64,000 nt of DNA from Pseudooceanicola nanhaiensis (GTDB lineage: Bacteria > Pseudomonadota > Alphaproteobacteria > Rhodobacterales > Rhodobacteraceae). The stretch spans positions 310,001 to 374,000 of the forward strand of contig NZ_JAIUZP010000004.1 in the NCBI RefSeq assembly GCF_020171315.1, given 5' to 3'. Positions 43,787-54,300 of this stretch are shown here, piece by piece (the stretch's first letter is position 1; each line of letters starts with the position of its first letter). The position numbers were made by a program, and so were the translations under genes. Below the pieces are notes generated by a model. That model saw only the letters and a program-made list of their open reading frames with translations, did not search any database and was not told the origin of the DNA.

Positions 43787-45025
43787 ATGACCCATCCCTT
43801 CGACCCCGAGCTCGAGGCCCGTCTCCTGCGCTATGCGGCCATCGACAGCCAGAGCAACGCCAATTCCCCCAGCTCCCCCAGCACAGAGATCCAGTTCGGC
43901 ATGCTCCAGCTTCTGAAGCAGGAGCTGGAGGAGATGGGCGCCACCGAGGTCACGCTGACCGACTATGGCACGGTGCTGGCCACGATCCCCGGCACCGCAG
44001 AGGGGCCCACCATCGGCTTCCTCGCCCATGTGGACACCGCGCCGCAGTTCAACGCGACCGGCGTCAAGCCGCGGGTCATCAAGGGCTACAACGGCGGCGC
44101 GATCACCTATCCCGATGCGCCCGATCTGGTGCTCTCGCCCGAGGAGTTCCCCTACCTGGCCGAGAAGCAGGGCGAGGACATCATCACTGCCTCGGGCCTC
44201 ACGCTGCTCGGCGCGGATGACAAGGCGGGCGTGGCGATCCTGATGACGGCCGCGCGCCGGCTGCTCTCGGACCCGTCGATCCCCCACGGGCCGATCCGCC
44301 TCGCCTTCACCCCGGACGAGGAAATCGGGCGCGGCGTCGCCTCGGCCCTGCCCAAGGACCTGGCCGCCGATTTCGCCTATACCTTCGACGGCGGCGCGGT
44401 CGGCGAGATCGAGTACGAGAGCTTCTCGGCCGATATCGCCCATGTCACCGTCACCGGCGTCTCGATCCATCCCGGCTGGGCCAAGGACAAGCTGGTGAAC
44501 GCCATCCACCTCGCCTCGAAGATCGTCGACACCCTGCCCCATGTCACCCTGACGCCCGAGACGACCTCCGGGCGCGAGGGCTTCATCCATGCCACCGACA
44601 TGACCGGCGGCTCTTCCGAGATGAAGCTGACCTTCATCCTGCGCGATTTCGAACGCGACGGGCTGGCGGCAAAGGGTGACCTGCTGCGCAAGGTCTGCGA
44701 GGCGGTGCAGGCGGGCGAACCGCGGGCGAAGATCACCTGCGAGATCACGCCCCAGTACCGCAACATGCGCTACTGGCTCGAAAACGACATGACCCCGGTG
44801 GAACTGGCCCGCAGCGCCGCCCGGGCCCATGGGATCGAGCCGATCTCGGTCCCGATCCGGGGCGGCACCGACGGCTCCCGCCTGACCGAGATGGGCGTGC
44901 CCACGCCGAACATCTTCACCGGCATGCAGAACATCCACGGCCCGCTGGAATGGATCTCGGTGCAGGACATGCGCCGTGCGACCGAGGTCTGCCTGACGCT
45001 GGTGGAACAGGCCGCCAAGGGCTGA
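43787..45025 (+). CDS. pepT: Peptidase T (tripeptide aminopeptidase)
   Basis: This 412-residue M20-family zinc peptidase removes N-terminal residues from tripeptides in the cytoplasm. Metal and catalytic segments are visible: LAHVDTAPQFN (His and Asp, about residues 79-89), GADDKAGVAI (bridging Asp), TPDEEIGRG (catalytic Glu pair), and GTDGSRLTEMG and NIHGPLEW near the end. The start at 43787 is fixed by AGAAAGGAG (43773-43781); the open frame upstream crosses the intergenic repeat and is not coding. Confidence 0.94.
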   Translation: MTHPFDPELEARLLRYAAIDSQSNANSPSSPSTEIQFGMLQLLKQELEEMGATEVTLTDYGTVLATIPGTAEGPTIGFLAHVDTAPQFNATGVKPRVIKGYNGGAITYPDAPDLVLSPEEFPYLAEKQGEDIITASGLTLLGADDKAGVAILMTAARRLLSDPSIPHGPIRLAFTPDEEIGRGVASALPKDLAADFAYTFDGGAVGEIEYESFSADIAHVTVTGVSIHPGWAKDKLVNAIHLASKIVDTLPHVTLTPETTSGREGFIHATDMTGGSSEMKLTFILRDFERDGLAAKGDLLRKVCEAVQAGEPRAKITCEITPQYRNMRYWLENDMTPVELARSAARAHGIEPISVPIRGGTDGSRLTEMGVPTPNIFTGMQNIHGPLEWISVQDMRRATEVCLTLVEQAAKG

Positions 45026-45250
45026 CACTGCCCCGGCGCCGCGCCGAGGGGACGGGAGGAACGCCGCCTGCGGGGGCAACAGACCGCCCCCTCTCCCCTC
45101 CCGCGGCACAGCGTCTCTGCACCGGCGCACAGGACTTGCGCCCCGGCCCCGGGGCGCCCGCCCTTGCGGCGGGGGGGACAGGCTCCCTAGGTAAGGCACA
45201 ACAGGGTGGCCGCCCCGGCGCGCCGCCCCTTTCCATTCGGGAGCACCCAC

Positions 45251-46270
45251 ATGAAGAACATCGGTTTCCTCTCCTTCGGTCACTGGGCGCCGGAGCGCGG
45301 CTCGCTCGTGCGCACCGCGCAGGACGCCCTGCTGCAATCCATCGACCTCGCCGTCGAGGCCGAGAAGCTGGGCCTCGACGGGGCCTACGTGCGGGTGCAC
45401 CACTTCGCCCGCCAGCTTGCCTCGCCCTTCCCGCTGCTCGCCGCCATGGGCGCGCGCACCTCGAAGATCGAACTCGGCACCGGCGTCATCGACATGCGCT
45501 ACGAGAACCCGCTCTACATGGCCGAGGACGCCGGCGCGGCGGACCTGATCGCGAACGGGCGGCTGCAGCTCGGCCTCTCGCGCGGCAGCCCCGAGCAGGT
45601 GATCGACGGCTGGCGCTATTTCGGCTACGGCCCCGAAGAGGGGCAGGATGCCAGCGACATGGCCCGGCGCCATGCGCTGATCTTCCTCAGCCAGCTGGAG
45701 GGCAAGGGCTTTGCCGAGCCGAACCCGCGCCCGATGTTCCCCAACCCGCCGGGCCTGCTTCGTCTGGAACCCCATTCCGAGGGCCTGCGCGAGCGGATCT
45801 GGTGGGGCGCGGGCTCTGACGCGACGGCCCGCTGGGCCGCCGAGATGGGCATGAACCTGCAGAGCTCGACCCTGAAGGATGACGAGACCGGCGAGCCGTT
45901 CCACATCCAGCAGGCCAAGCAGATCCGCGCCTACCGCGAGGCGTGGAAGGCCGCAGGCCACGAACGGACGCCGCGCGTTTCGGTCAGCCGCTCGATCTTT
46001 GCGCTGATGAACGACAAGGACCGGATGTACTTCGGCCAGGGCGGCAAGGATTCGGACCAGGTGGGCTTCATCGACAAGACCCGCTCGATCTTCGGGCGCG
46101 GCTATGCCGACACACCGGACCGGCTGATCGACCAGCTGCGCCAGGACGAGGCCATCGCCGAGGCCGACACGCTGCTGCTGACGGTGCCGAACATGCTGGG
46201 GGTGGAGTACAACGTCCACGTGATCGACAGCATCCTGACCCACGTGGCCCCGGCGCTCGGCTGGCGCTGA
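45251..46270 (+). CDS. LLM-class flavin-dependent oxidoreductase (luciferase-like)
   Basis: This 339-residue protein belongs to the bacterial-luciferase-like monooxygenase family, which uses FMNH2 or F420. It begins with a strand NIGFLSFGHWAP and shows the family pattern AEKLGLDGAYVRVHHF, LGTGVIDMRYENPLYMAEDA and RLQLGLSRGSPEQV. The substrate is unknown; alkanal, sulfonate and polyketide acting members share this level of similarity. GGGAG precedes the start. It is a single-gene unit with its own terminator. Confidence 0.87.
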   Translation: MKNIGFLSFGHWAPERGSLVRTAQDALLQSIDLAVEAEKLGLDGAYVRVHHFARQLASPFPLLAAMGARTSKIELGTGVIDMRYENPLYMAEDAGAADLIANGRLQLGLSRGSPEQVIDGWRYFGYGPEEGQDASDMARRHALIFLSQLEGKGFAEPNPRPMFPNPPGLLRLEPHSEGLRERIWWGAGSDATARWAAEMGMNLQSSTLKDDETGEPFHIQQAKQIRAYREAWKAAGHERTPRVSVSRSIFALMNDKDRMYFGQGGKDSDQVGFIDKTRSIFGRGYADTPDRLIDQLRQDEAIAEADTLLLTVPNMLGVEYNVHVIDSILTHVAPALGWR

Positions 46271-46297
46271 AGCCGCCGCGACACCGCGAAACGCTAG

Positions 46298-46323
46298 AAG
46301 GCCCGCCCACCGGCGGGCCTTTT
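46298..46323 (+). terminator. Rho-independent terminator after LLM oxidoreductase
   Basis: AAGGCCCGCC (46298-46307) and GGCGGGCCTT (46312-46321) form a perfect 10-bp stem across a 4-nt loop and are followed by a short T-run. It lies 28 bp after the stop codon. Confidence 0.92.
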
Positions 46324-46576
46324 CTCCGTCATCCCGCCCCTCAGCCCCACGCGTGCCCCGCCGTGCGCAGCCGTTGACCGCTTCGACCGGCCCGGTCTAG
46401 GGTCCGCAGGCTGCCCACGGGCTGTCCTCCCCGCCCGGCAGGCGGCTGCGACAGGCTCCGGCGCAGGGCTGCGACCGGGGGCGCCGCCCCAAGGGCAGCG
46501 TCCGCCACGGGCTCCGCCCCAGCCGCCCTCCCCGCACATCGATCGCACTGGAGGGGCCGGACCGGCCTGACATCAC
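46324..46576. other. Intergenic GC-rich stretch before RTX gene
   Basis: This 253-bp stretch has no gene I can support. It is rich in short inverted GC repeats, including GGCCGG-A-CCGGCC close to the next start. The GGAGGGG at about 46550 lies too far (over 20 bp) from the following ATG to be a normal ribosome-binding site. Confidence 0.35.
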
Positions 46577-48223
46577 ATGACCTCTCTCACCTACTGGTAT
46601 CCGATGAACGACTGGACGCCCGAGAGCGGCGCCCCGAGCAGCAGCGACGTGGCCGAAGCGGCCCTGCGCTACAGCACCATGGGGGTGACCAACCTCGTCA
46701 TCGGGATCGACGGCCGCAAGATGAGCGGCGAATGGGATTACCTCGACGGCTTCGACTCGGATCAATTCCGGGCCGATCTGGAACAGACCCTCGACACGCT
46801 CTTCGCCAGCGGCTTCGAGGGCAGCATCGAGTTCATGCCGATCGCCGGGAACTACAACTGGCAGACCCACAACCTGCAACGCTCCTATTGGATGGTCGAG
46901 GCCACGCTCTCCTTCATCGGCGCCTCGGCCTATGGCGACCGCGTCGCCGGGATCGTGACCGATACCGAGTTCGCCCCGACGCCCGAATGGCGCAATGCGG
47001 ATGACCTCGGCAAGGCAGAGATCCTGCGTCAGTACGTGACCCTGCTGGAAGGGATCAACGACCGCGTCAAAGCCTTCGACCAAGAGTTGACCACGACGAC
47101 CTACCACGGCGCCTACATCGACAAGGGCAACAGCCACTACGTGCTGGACGGGGTGAACTACGGCAACAGTTCCGTCCTCGGCGCGCATGTGGACACGATC
47201 ATCCTGCCGATCCGCCTGACCGACGCCATCGACCCGGGGGTGGAGCATGATTTCGACAAGCTCATCGCCCGCGCCGTCAGCCAGACCGCGGACGAACTGG
47301 CCCATCTCGAAGGCACGGCCACGCGGATCGTGATCGACTTCGAATGGGAAGAAGGCAACCGCGACCTCGGCGCCCCGAACTATTACGCCCAGATCGAGGC
47401 CGCCTTCGCCGAGGCCCTCGCCGATGCCCCCGCGCTTGCCGGTTTCGCCGTCTTCATAAGCCCCAGCCTCAGCACCGTCCCCTTGAGCGATCTGCGGATC
47501 GAAGGGCCGGACACCTCCGACCTTCTCAAGGGCACGACGGGGAACGACACGATCTTTGGCGGCGGGGGTGATGACACGCTCCTCGGCCTCGACGGCACGG
47601 ATGTGATCGAGGGCGAAGCCGGCGACGACAGCATCGACGGCGGCGACTGGGGCGATTGGCTGCGCGGCGACGCGGGCAACGACATCCTCGACGGCGGTCT
47701 CGGCGCGGACCACCTGCGCGGTGGCGAGGGCAACGACACGCTGCTCGGAGGCGGCGGGGCCGATGACCTGCTGGGCGGCAATGGCAAGGACCGGCTCTTC
47801 GGTCAGGGCGGGAACGACACGCTCACCGGCGGTGCCTCCCGCGACAGGCTCTCGGGCGGGGCGGGCGATGACAGCCTCGATGGCGGCTATGGCAATGACC
47901 TGCTCAAAGGCGGCACCGGCGACGACTGGCTGATCGGTGGCGGCAACGACGATGACCTGACCGGCGGCGCCGGGGAAGACAGCTTCGTCTTCGTCACCGC
48001 CCAGTTCGGCGACGACACGATCCGCGATTTCGCCCCCGGCCAGGATCAGGTCGTCCTTGGCGGGGCCTTCGACGAGGTGACGGATTTCGCGGGCTTCGCC
48101 GCCGCCACCACGCAGGACGGCGACACGCTCGTCTATGACCTCGGCGGCGACGGGGAGGCGGTCCTCCGCTTCGAGGGTCTGACGCTGGCGGATCTCGCCG
48201 AGGGCGATCTCCTCTTCCTCTGA
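46577..48223 (+). CDS. RTX calcium-binding protein with an uncharacterised N-terminal, barrel-like domain
   Basis: This 548-residue protein has two parts. Residues 1 to about 310 form a globular domain that I do not recognise. Its alternating strand/helix pattern and acidic strand ends (GIVTDTEF with Asp129 and Glu131; RIVIDFEWEE with Asp254 and Glu256) suggest a (beta/alpha)-barrel, as in glycoside hydrolases. From about 315 to 470 come at least a dozen glycine-rich nonapeptides of the GGxGxDxLx type (GGGGDDTLLG, GGEGNDTLLG and so on), then a C-terminal FVFVTAQFGDDTIRDF capping domain typical of type I secreted proteins. It has no signal peptide, as expected for type I export. No type I secretion genes are nearby. 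Confidence 0.82.
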   Translation: MTSLTYWYPMNDWTPESGAPSSSDVAEAALRYSTMGVTNLVIGIDGRKMSGEWDYLDGFDSDQFRADLEQTLDTLFASGFEGSIEFMPIAGNYNWQTHNLQRSYWMVEATLSFIGASAYGDRVAGIVTDTEFAPTPEWRNADDLGKAEILRQYVTLLEGINDRVKAFDQELTTTTYHGAYIDKGNSHYVLDGVNYGNSSVLGAHVDTIILPIRLTDAIDPGVEHDFDKLIARAVSQTADELAHLEGTATRIVIDFEWEEGNRDLGAPNYYAQIEAAFAEALADAPALAGFAVFISPSLSTVPLSDLRIEGPDTSDLLKGTTGNDTIFGGGGDDTLLGLDGTDVIEGEAGDDSIDGGDWGDWLRGDAGNDILDGGLGADHLRGGEGNDTLLGGGGADDLLGGNGKDRLFGQGGNDTLTGGASRDRLSGGAGDDSLDGGYGNDLLKGGTGDDWLIGGGNDDDLTGGAGEDSFVFVTAQFGDDTIRDFAPGQDQVVLGGAFDEVTDFAGFAAATTQDGDTLVYDLGGDGEAVLRFEGLTLADLAEGDLLFL

Positions 48224-48256
48224 TCCGCGCCCGAAACGGGACCGAAATCGGAACAT

Positions 48257-48285
48257 TTGACAGAAAAGCGGAACGGATGTAGAAC
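48257..48285 (+). promoter_or_regulatory. lexA promoter with SOS box
   Basis: TTGACA (48257-48262) and TAGAAC (48280-48285) are 17 bp apart. GAAC-GGATGTA-GAAC (48271-48285) is a perfect alphaproteobacterial SOS box (GTTC-N7-GTTC read on the other strand) and covers the -10 element. LexA should therefore repress its own gene until RecA-triggered self-cleavage. Confidence 0.9.
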
Positions 48286-48318
48286 AAAACGGAAAGAAAC
48301 CGTGTGCGAGGGCGTGCC

Positions 48319-49026
48319 ATGCTCACCAAGAAACAGCTCGACCTGCTTGAGTTCATCCACAAACGGGTGCAGCGCGATGGCGTGCCGCCCTCCTTCGACG
48401 AGATGAAGGAAGCGCTGGACCTGCGGTCCAAGTCGGGGATTCACCGGCTGATCACGGCGCTGGAGGAACGCGGCTTCATCCGGCGGCTGGCGCACCGGGC
48501 CCGCGCGATCGAGATCGTGAAACTGCCCGAGGCCCTCGTGGAGAACACGCCGGAAACTGGCTTCACCCCGCAGGTGATCGAGGGTGGCGCACAAGGTGCC
48601 GCACCGCGGCCCGCGAACGTCCAGCCGGTCGAGCCGATCCACGCGATGGAACTGCCCGTCATGGGCCGGATCGCCGCCGGTGTCCCGATCGAGGCGATCT
48701 CGGAGGTGTCGCATCACGTGGCGGTGCCGGGCTCCATGCTCTCTGGCCGGGGCGAACACTACGCGCTGGAGGTCCGCGGCGACTCGATGATCGAGGACGG
48801 GATCAACGACGGCGACGTGGTGGTGATCCGCGAGACCCCCTCCGTCAATGACGGCGACATCTGCGTCGCCCTCGTCGAGGGCCAGGAGGCGACGCTGAAA
48901 CGGCTCTATCGCCGCAACGGCATGGTGGAACTGGTCGCCGCGAACCCGGCCTATCCGCCGCGCATCCTGCGCCCGGATGCGGTGAAGGTGCAGGGCCGCC
49001 TCGTCGGGCTGATCCGCACCTACTGA
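48319..49026 (+). CDS. lexA: LexA repressor
   Basis: This 235-residue SOS repressor starts [16 protein letters not shown] with a winged helix (about residues 1-70). A proline/alanine linker leads to the S24 self-cleavage domain: the Ala-Gly scissile site in MGRIAAGVP (about 121), the catalytic Ser in GDSMIEDG (about 155) and the catalytic Lys in ATLKRLY (about 195). The ATG at 48319 is preferred over an upstream GTG at 48304 because LexA proteins conventionally start MLT. It overlaps comEC tail to tail by 7 bp. Confidence 0.96.
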   Translation: MLTKKQLDLLEFIHKRVQRDGVPPSFDEMKEALDLRSKSGIHRLITALEERGFIRRLAHRARAIEIVKLPEALVENTPETGFTPQVIEGGAQGAAPRPANVQPVEPIHAMELPVMGRIAAGVPIEAISEVSHHVAVPGSMLSGRGEHYALEVRGDSMIEDGINDGDVVVIRETPSVNDGDICVALVEGQEATLKRLYRRNGMVELVAANPAYPPRILRPDAVKVQGRLVGLIRTY

Positions 49027-51170
49027 CGGCGCCCCTGCTGCGAGGGGCCGTGCTGCGATGTGCGGGGCTGCGGCGTCCAGAGCCGCGCCGCGCCATCGTC
49101 CGCCCCGATCCACCGGCCATCGTGATACGACAGGGCCCCGCGCCGCAAGGCCGCGGGGTCCAGCGTTTCGCAGGGCAGCCCCGGTGGCGGCTTGGCGTTC
49201 ACCACGACGATCTCCTCCGCCGTGCAGCTGAGCGCCCCGACCGTGGCCTTGCCCGTGACATGGCGGATCAGCCGCCCGTCCGGCAGGCGCGGGGCCTGCC
49301 ACCGCGCCGCCGCCACGCGCTGCGGGGAGAGGTCGCCGTCGTTTTCCAGCCAGACCCCGGCGGCGAAGCCCGCGGCACGGTCACGGCTCAGCGCGCGGCC
49401 CTCCCCGGTCATGAGCCCGACCAGACGGCCCTCCGCCTCCACCAGCAGCAGCGGGCGCGCGGCCCCGGACCAGAGCCAGAGCGCCGCACAGACCGGGATC
49501 ACCCCCACCAGACGCCCCCGCCCCTGCCAGAGCGCCAGCATCAGCCCGCCCAAGGCCAGCAGCGGCAGCACCCCCGCTGGGGGTGTCACCACGCCCGAGA
49601 CCGCGCCGGGCCGCGCGCTGACCTCCCGTGCGACAAGGAGGATCCAGTCGAGCCCCTGCCCCATGCACCACAGTGGCAGCGCCTCCAGCCCCAGCGGGGC
49701 CAGCAGCGCCGCGGCCACCGCGGCGGGCACCACCAGCAGCCCCATGACCGGGACGCAGAGCAGGTTCGCCGGCAGACCGTAGAGCGCCATCTGGTTGAAA
49801 TGCGCCGCCCCCACCGGGCCCGTGGCCGCACCGGCCACCGCCGAGGAAAGGATCAGCGCCGTCACGGGCCGGATCCATCGCGGCAGCGGGCTCTCGCGCC
49901 CGCGCAGCAGCGCGAAGACGGCGACCAGCGCCACGGTGGCGGCGAAGGACATCTGGAGGCCCGGCCCCAACAGGGCCTCGGGCCGCAGGATCAGCACGAT
50001 CATCGCCGCAAGCGCCACCGCCCGCAGGCTGAGCGCGCGGCGGTCGAAGAACAGCGCCACGAGGGCCACGGCGACCATGATGAAGGCCCGTTCCGTCGCC
50101 ACGTTGCCGCCCGAGAGCGCGAGATAGACCGCCGCCGCCATGAGCGCCCCCAGCGCCGCAATCGACCGGCAGGGCCAGCGGAGCGCGACCCAGGGCACGA
50201 GGGCCAGTGCCAGCCGCAGCGCCGCGAAGACCACGCTTGCCAGCAATCCCATGTGCAGCCCTGAAATGGCCAGCAAATGCGCGAGGTTGCTGCGGCGCAG
50301 CGCCTCCAGCGCCGGTTGCCCGATGCCGGAGCGGTCCCCGGTGGTGACGGCGGCGGCAAAGGCCCCGGCCTCGCCCGGGATCGCGGCGCGGACGTGATCG
50401 GCGATCGCCATGCGCCAGCGGTAGAGCCGCAGGGCGCCCGGCTCCGGTGGCAGCAGCGTCACGACGGGCACGCGGCTGTAGCCAAGTCCGCCCAGCCGGT
50501 CGAACCACGCATGGCGGCGGAAATCGAAACCGCCCGGCTCCACCGGGCCGCCGGGCGGGGCGAGATGGGCCGTGGCAAGGACCGTGGCCCCGGGGCGCAT
50601 CTCCGGCCCGTCCTCCTGTCCGTGCAGCGCGATGCGCACCCGCGCGGGCGTCGCGGCAGGCCCCCGCCCCGCGAGGATCACCCGGTCAAGTTCCAGCCGC
50701 AGCGCGTCGGAGGCCGAGCGGTCCATCGCGATGATGCGGCCCTGCACCGGGCCGTAGAGGCGGCTTTCCAGTACCGGGGCCGCAACCATATGCGCCCGCG
50801 CCCCGGCCCAGCCGAGGCCCCCGGCTGAGAGCGCCAGGGCCCAGGCCAGCGGCGCAAGGCCGATGTGCCGGACGGAGCTTTCGAGCCGCACCGCCAGGAT
50901 CCCCGCCAGCAGGGCGAGCCCCCCGAGCCAGACCAGCCAGATCGCCGGAGGCTCCGCCCGCAGGGCGAAGTAGCCGCCGATCCCCGCGGCGAAGCAGACC
51001 GGAGCCCAAGGGAAGAGGTGGCCACGCTGCCCCAGCAGGACGCGGGCCACCCCTTCCGCAGGCAGGCGAAGCCACCGCAGAGCCGCTCTCTGCTGCGCCG
51101 GCCCCGCCCCGGGGGAACCCTCCGTCCAGTCCCCCGGTGCCATCTGTCCATCCCCTTGGCCTGCGGTCAT
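49020..51170 (-). CDS. comEC: ComEC/Rec2-family competence DNA-uptake channel
   Basis: This 716-residue integral membrane protein matches ComEC. An N-terminal DUF4131 region with membrane helices and an OB-like domain (about residues 30-250) is followed by the competence domain with [17 protein letters not shown] (about 297-313), [16 protein letters not shown] and many helices. The C-terminal ~120 residues, [14 protein letters not shown] onward, correspond in position to the metallo-beta-lactamase domain of longer ComECs but lack the HxHxDH zinc site. It transports single-stranded DNA across the inner membrane. The ATG at 51170 follows GAGGG; an ATG at 51143 is a possible alternative. It is divergent from gltX. 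Confidence 0.88.
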   Translation of the reverse strand: MTAGQGDGQMAPGDWTEGSPGAGPAQQRAALRWLRLPAEGVARVLLGQRGHLFPWAPVCFAAGIGGYFALRAEPPAIWLVWLGGLALLAGILAVRLESSVRHIGLAPLAWALALSAGGLGWAGARAHMVAAPVLESRLYGPVQGRIIAMDRSASDALRLELDRVILAGRGPAATPARVRIALHGQEDGPEMRPGATVLATAHLAPPGGPVEPGGFDFRRHAWFDRLGGLGYSRVPVVTLLPPEPGALRLYRWRMAIADHVRAAIPGEAGAFAAAVTTGDRSGIGQPALEALRRSNLAHLLAISGLHMGLLASVVFAALRLALALVPWVALRWPCRSIAALGALMAAAVYLALSGGNVATERAFIMVAVALVALFFDRRALSLRAVALAAMIVLILRPEALLGPGLQMSFAATVALVAVFALLRGRESPLPRWIRPVTALILSSAVAGAATGPVGAAHFNQMALYGLPANLLCVPVMGLLVVPAAVAAALLAPLGLEALPLWCMGQGLDWILLVAREVSARPGAVSGVVTPPAGVLPLLALGGLMLALWQGRGRLVGVIPVCAALWLWSGAARPLLLVEAEGRLVGLMTGEGRALSRDRAAGFAAGVWLENDGDLSPQRVAAARWQAPRLPDGRLIRHVTGKATVGALSCTAEEIVVVNAKPPPGLPCETLDPAALRRGALSYHDGRWIGADDGAARLWTPQPRTSQHGPSQQGRRQ

Positions 51171-51317
51171 CGGGGCCCTCGCGCCCCGCAACGAGCGCGC
51201 CCCTGACAGCCTGCGATTCCCGCCTCGCGTCCCGGGCACTTGTCACCCCTCCGCCGCGCCGATAGACAGGCCCCGAAAGCTAGACCCCGTTGGTTACCGA
51301 GAGGTTAATTCGCCCCG

Positions 51318-52730
51318 ATGTCCGCACCCGTCGTGACCCGCTTCGCCCCCTCGCCCACCGGTTACCTGCACATCGGCGGTGCCCGGACGGCGCTCTTCAA
51401 CTGGCTCTATGCCCGGGGCCACGGCGGCACCTTCCTGCTGCGCATCGAGGACACCGACCGCGAACGTTCGACCCCCGAGGCGACCGCCGCGATCCTCAAG
51501 GGTCTCGAGTGGCTGGGCCTCGACTATGACGGCGAGGCCGTGAGCCAGTTCGAACGCGCCGACCGCCACCGCGAGGTGGCGCTGCAGATGCTGGAGGCCG
51601 GTCACGCCTACAAGTGCTTTGCCACGCAGGAGGAGATTCAGGCCTTCCGCGATCAGGCCAAGGCCGAGGGCCGGTCCACGCTCTACCGCAGCCCGTGGCG
51701 GGACACCGATCCCGCGACCTACCCGGACGCGCCCTACGTGGTGCGCCTGAAGGCGCCGCGTGACGGGGCCACGGTGATCGCCGACAAGGTGCAGGGCGAC
51801 GTGACGATCCGCAACGACCAGCTCGACGACATGGTGCTGCTGCGTTCGGACAGCACACCGGTCTACATGCTGGCCGTGGTGGTGGACGACTACGACATGG
51901 GCGTCACCCATGTGATCCGGGGCGACGACCACCTGAACAACGCCGCCCGGCAGATGATGATCTACACCGCCATGGGCTGGGACCTTCCGACCTATGCGCA
52001 TATCCCGCTGATCCACGGGCCCGACGGCAAGAAGCTGTCGAAACGGCATGGCGCGCTCGGCGTCGAGGAGTACCAGCAGATCGGCTACCCGGCCTCGGGG
52101 ATGCGGAACTACCTCGCCCGTCTCGGCTGGAGCCACGGCGACGACGAGTTCTTCACCGACTCGCAGGCGCAGGCGTGGTTCGACTTCGACGGGATCGGCA
52201 AATCCGCCGCCCGCTTCGATTTCAAGAAACTGGAAAATCTCTGCGGTCATCACATTGCAGCGACGGACGATGCTGCGCTGCTGCAAGAGGTGCTGGAATT
52301 CCTCGCCGCGACCGGTCAACCGGCCCCGGAAGGGGTCCATCTGGAGCGTCTCGGGGCCGCCATGCCGGTTCTGAAAGAACGGGCAAAGACCTACCCGGAA
52401 CTCCTTGAAAAGGCATACTTTGCACTGTCAACTAGGCCGATCGAACCGGAAGAAAAGGCCGCAAAACAACTGGATGCAGAGGCCCGGACACTCCTGTCGG
52501 AATTGACGCCGCACCTGCAAAGTGCTAGCTGGACGCGGGACGCACTGGAGGCAGCTGCGAACGACTTCGCCGCTGCGCATGACATCAAGTTCGGCAAGAT
52601 GGCCGGACCCATGCGCGCCGCCCTCGCGGGCCGGGCCGCTACCCCCAGCGTGTTCGATATGATGACGGTTCTCGGGCAGGAGGAAACCCTCGCCCGGCTG
52701 AACGACGCCGCGATGGGAGGACAGGATTAA
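51318..52730 (+). CDS. gltX: Glutamyl-tRNA synthetase
   Basis: This 470-residue class I synthetase charges tRNA-Glu. The N-terminal catalytic domain begins [20 protein letters not shown] with the HIGH-type sequence HIGG, continues with [12 protein letters not shown], and has the KMSKS-type loop KKLSKRHG (about residues 238-245). The helical anticodon-binding domain follows. From about nt 52230 to 52570 the base composition drops and rarer codons (AGG, CTA-type triplets, many CAA and AAA) appear compared with the first kilobase, which hints at recombination within the gene; the reading frame stays intact. Confidence 0.96.
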   Translation: MSAPVVTRFAPSPTGYLHIGGARTALFNWLYARGHGGTFLLRIEDTDRERSTPEATAAILKGLEWLGLDYDGEAVSQFERADRHREVALQMLEAGHAYKCFATQEEIQAFRDQAKAEGRSTLYRSPWRDTDPATYPDAPYVVRLKAPRDGATVIADKVQGDVTIRNDQLDDMVLLRSDSTPVYMLAVVVDDYDMGVTHVIRGDDHLNNAARQMMIYTAMGWDLPTYAHIPLIHGPDGKKLSKRHGALGVEEYQQIGYPASGMRNYLARLGWSHGDDEFFTDSQAQAWFDFDGIGKSAARFDFKKLENLCGHHIAATDDAALLQEVLEFLAATGQPAPEGVHLERLGAAMPVLKERAKTYPELLEKAYFALSTRPIEPEEKAAKQLDAEARTLLSELTPHLQSASWTRDALEAAANDFAAAHDIKFGKMAGPMRAALAGRAATPSVFDMMTVLGQEETLARLNDAAMGGQD

Positions 52731-52763
52731 CCCTGTCGCAAGGTAGCGGCCATTATTGCGGGT

Positions 52764-52789
52764 CATGCCCCTTTTTTCCCCGGGGCATG
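52764..52789 (+). promoter_or_regulatory. Leader hairpin upstream of gltA
   Basis: CATGCCCC (52764-52771) and GGGGCATG (52782-52789) form a perfect 8-bp stem with a 10-nt loop TTTTTTCCCC, ending 23 bp before the gltA start. The loop could pair with purine-rich sequence near the ribosome-binding site. It may be a leader control element or the end of the gltX transcript. Confidence 0.45.
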
Positions 52790-52812
52790 CGGGATTAGAG
52801 GAAGGGAAGTAC

Positions 52813-54108
<1,296 letters not shown>

Positions 54109-54154
54109 GCGGCCCGGCGGCTGCCCGAAACGGACAACCCCTTCAAATGATCGG

Positions 54155-54181
54155 AAAGCGCCCCCTCGCGGGGCGCTTTTT
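54155..54181 (+). terminator. Rho-independent terminator of gltA
   Basis: AAAGCGCCCC (54155-54164) pairs with GGGGCGCTTT (54170-54179), loop CTCGC, followed by TT. It lies 47 bp after the gltA stop. Confidence 0.93.
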
Positions 54182-54300
54182 GTTTGCGCGACAGAAACAA
54201 CAGCGCCCCATTGTTTCCGGGCAGATACAAATTGGCAGCTAGGCGAAAAACCCATCACAAAGTATTGATATAGGACTGAATTTAAGGAAGGAGCGCCGCC

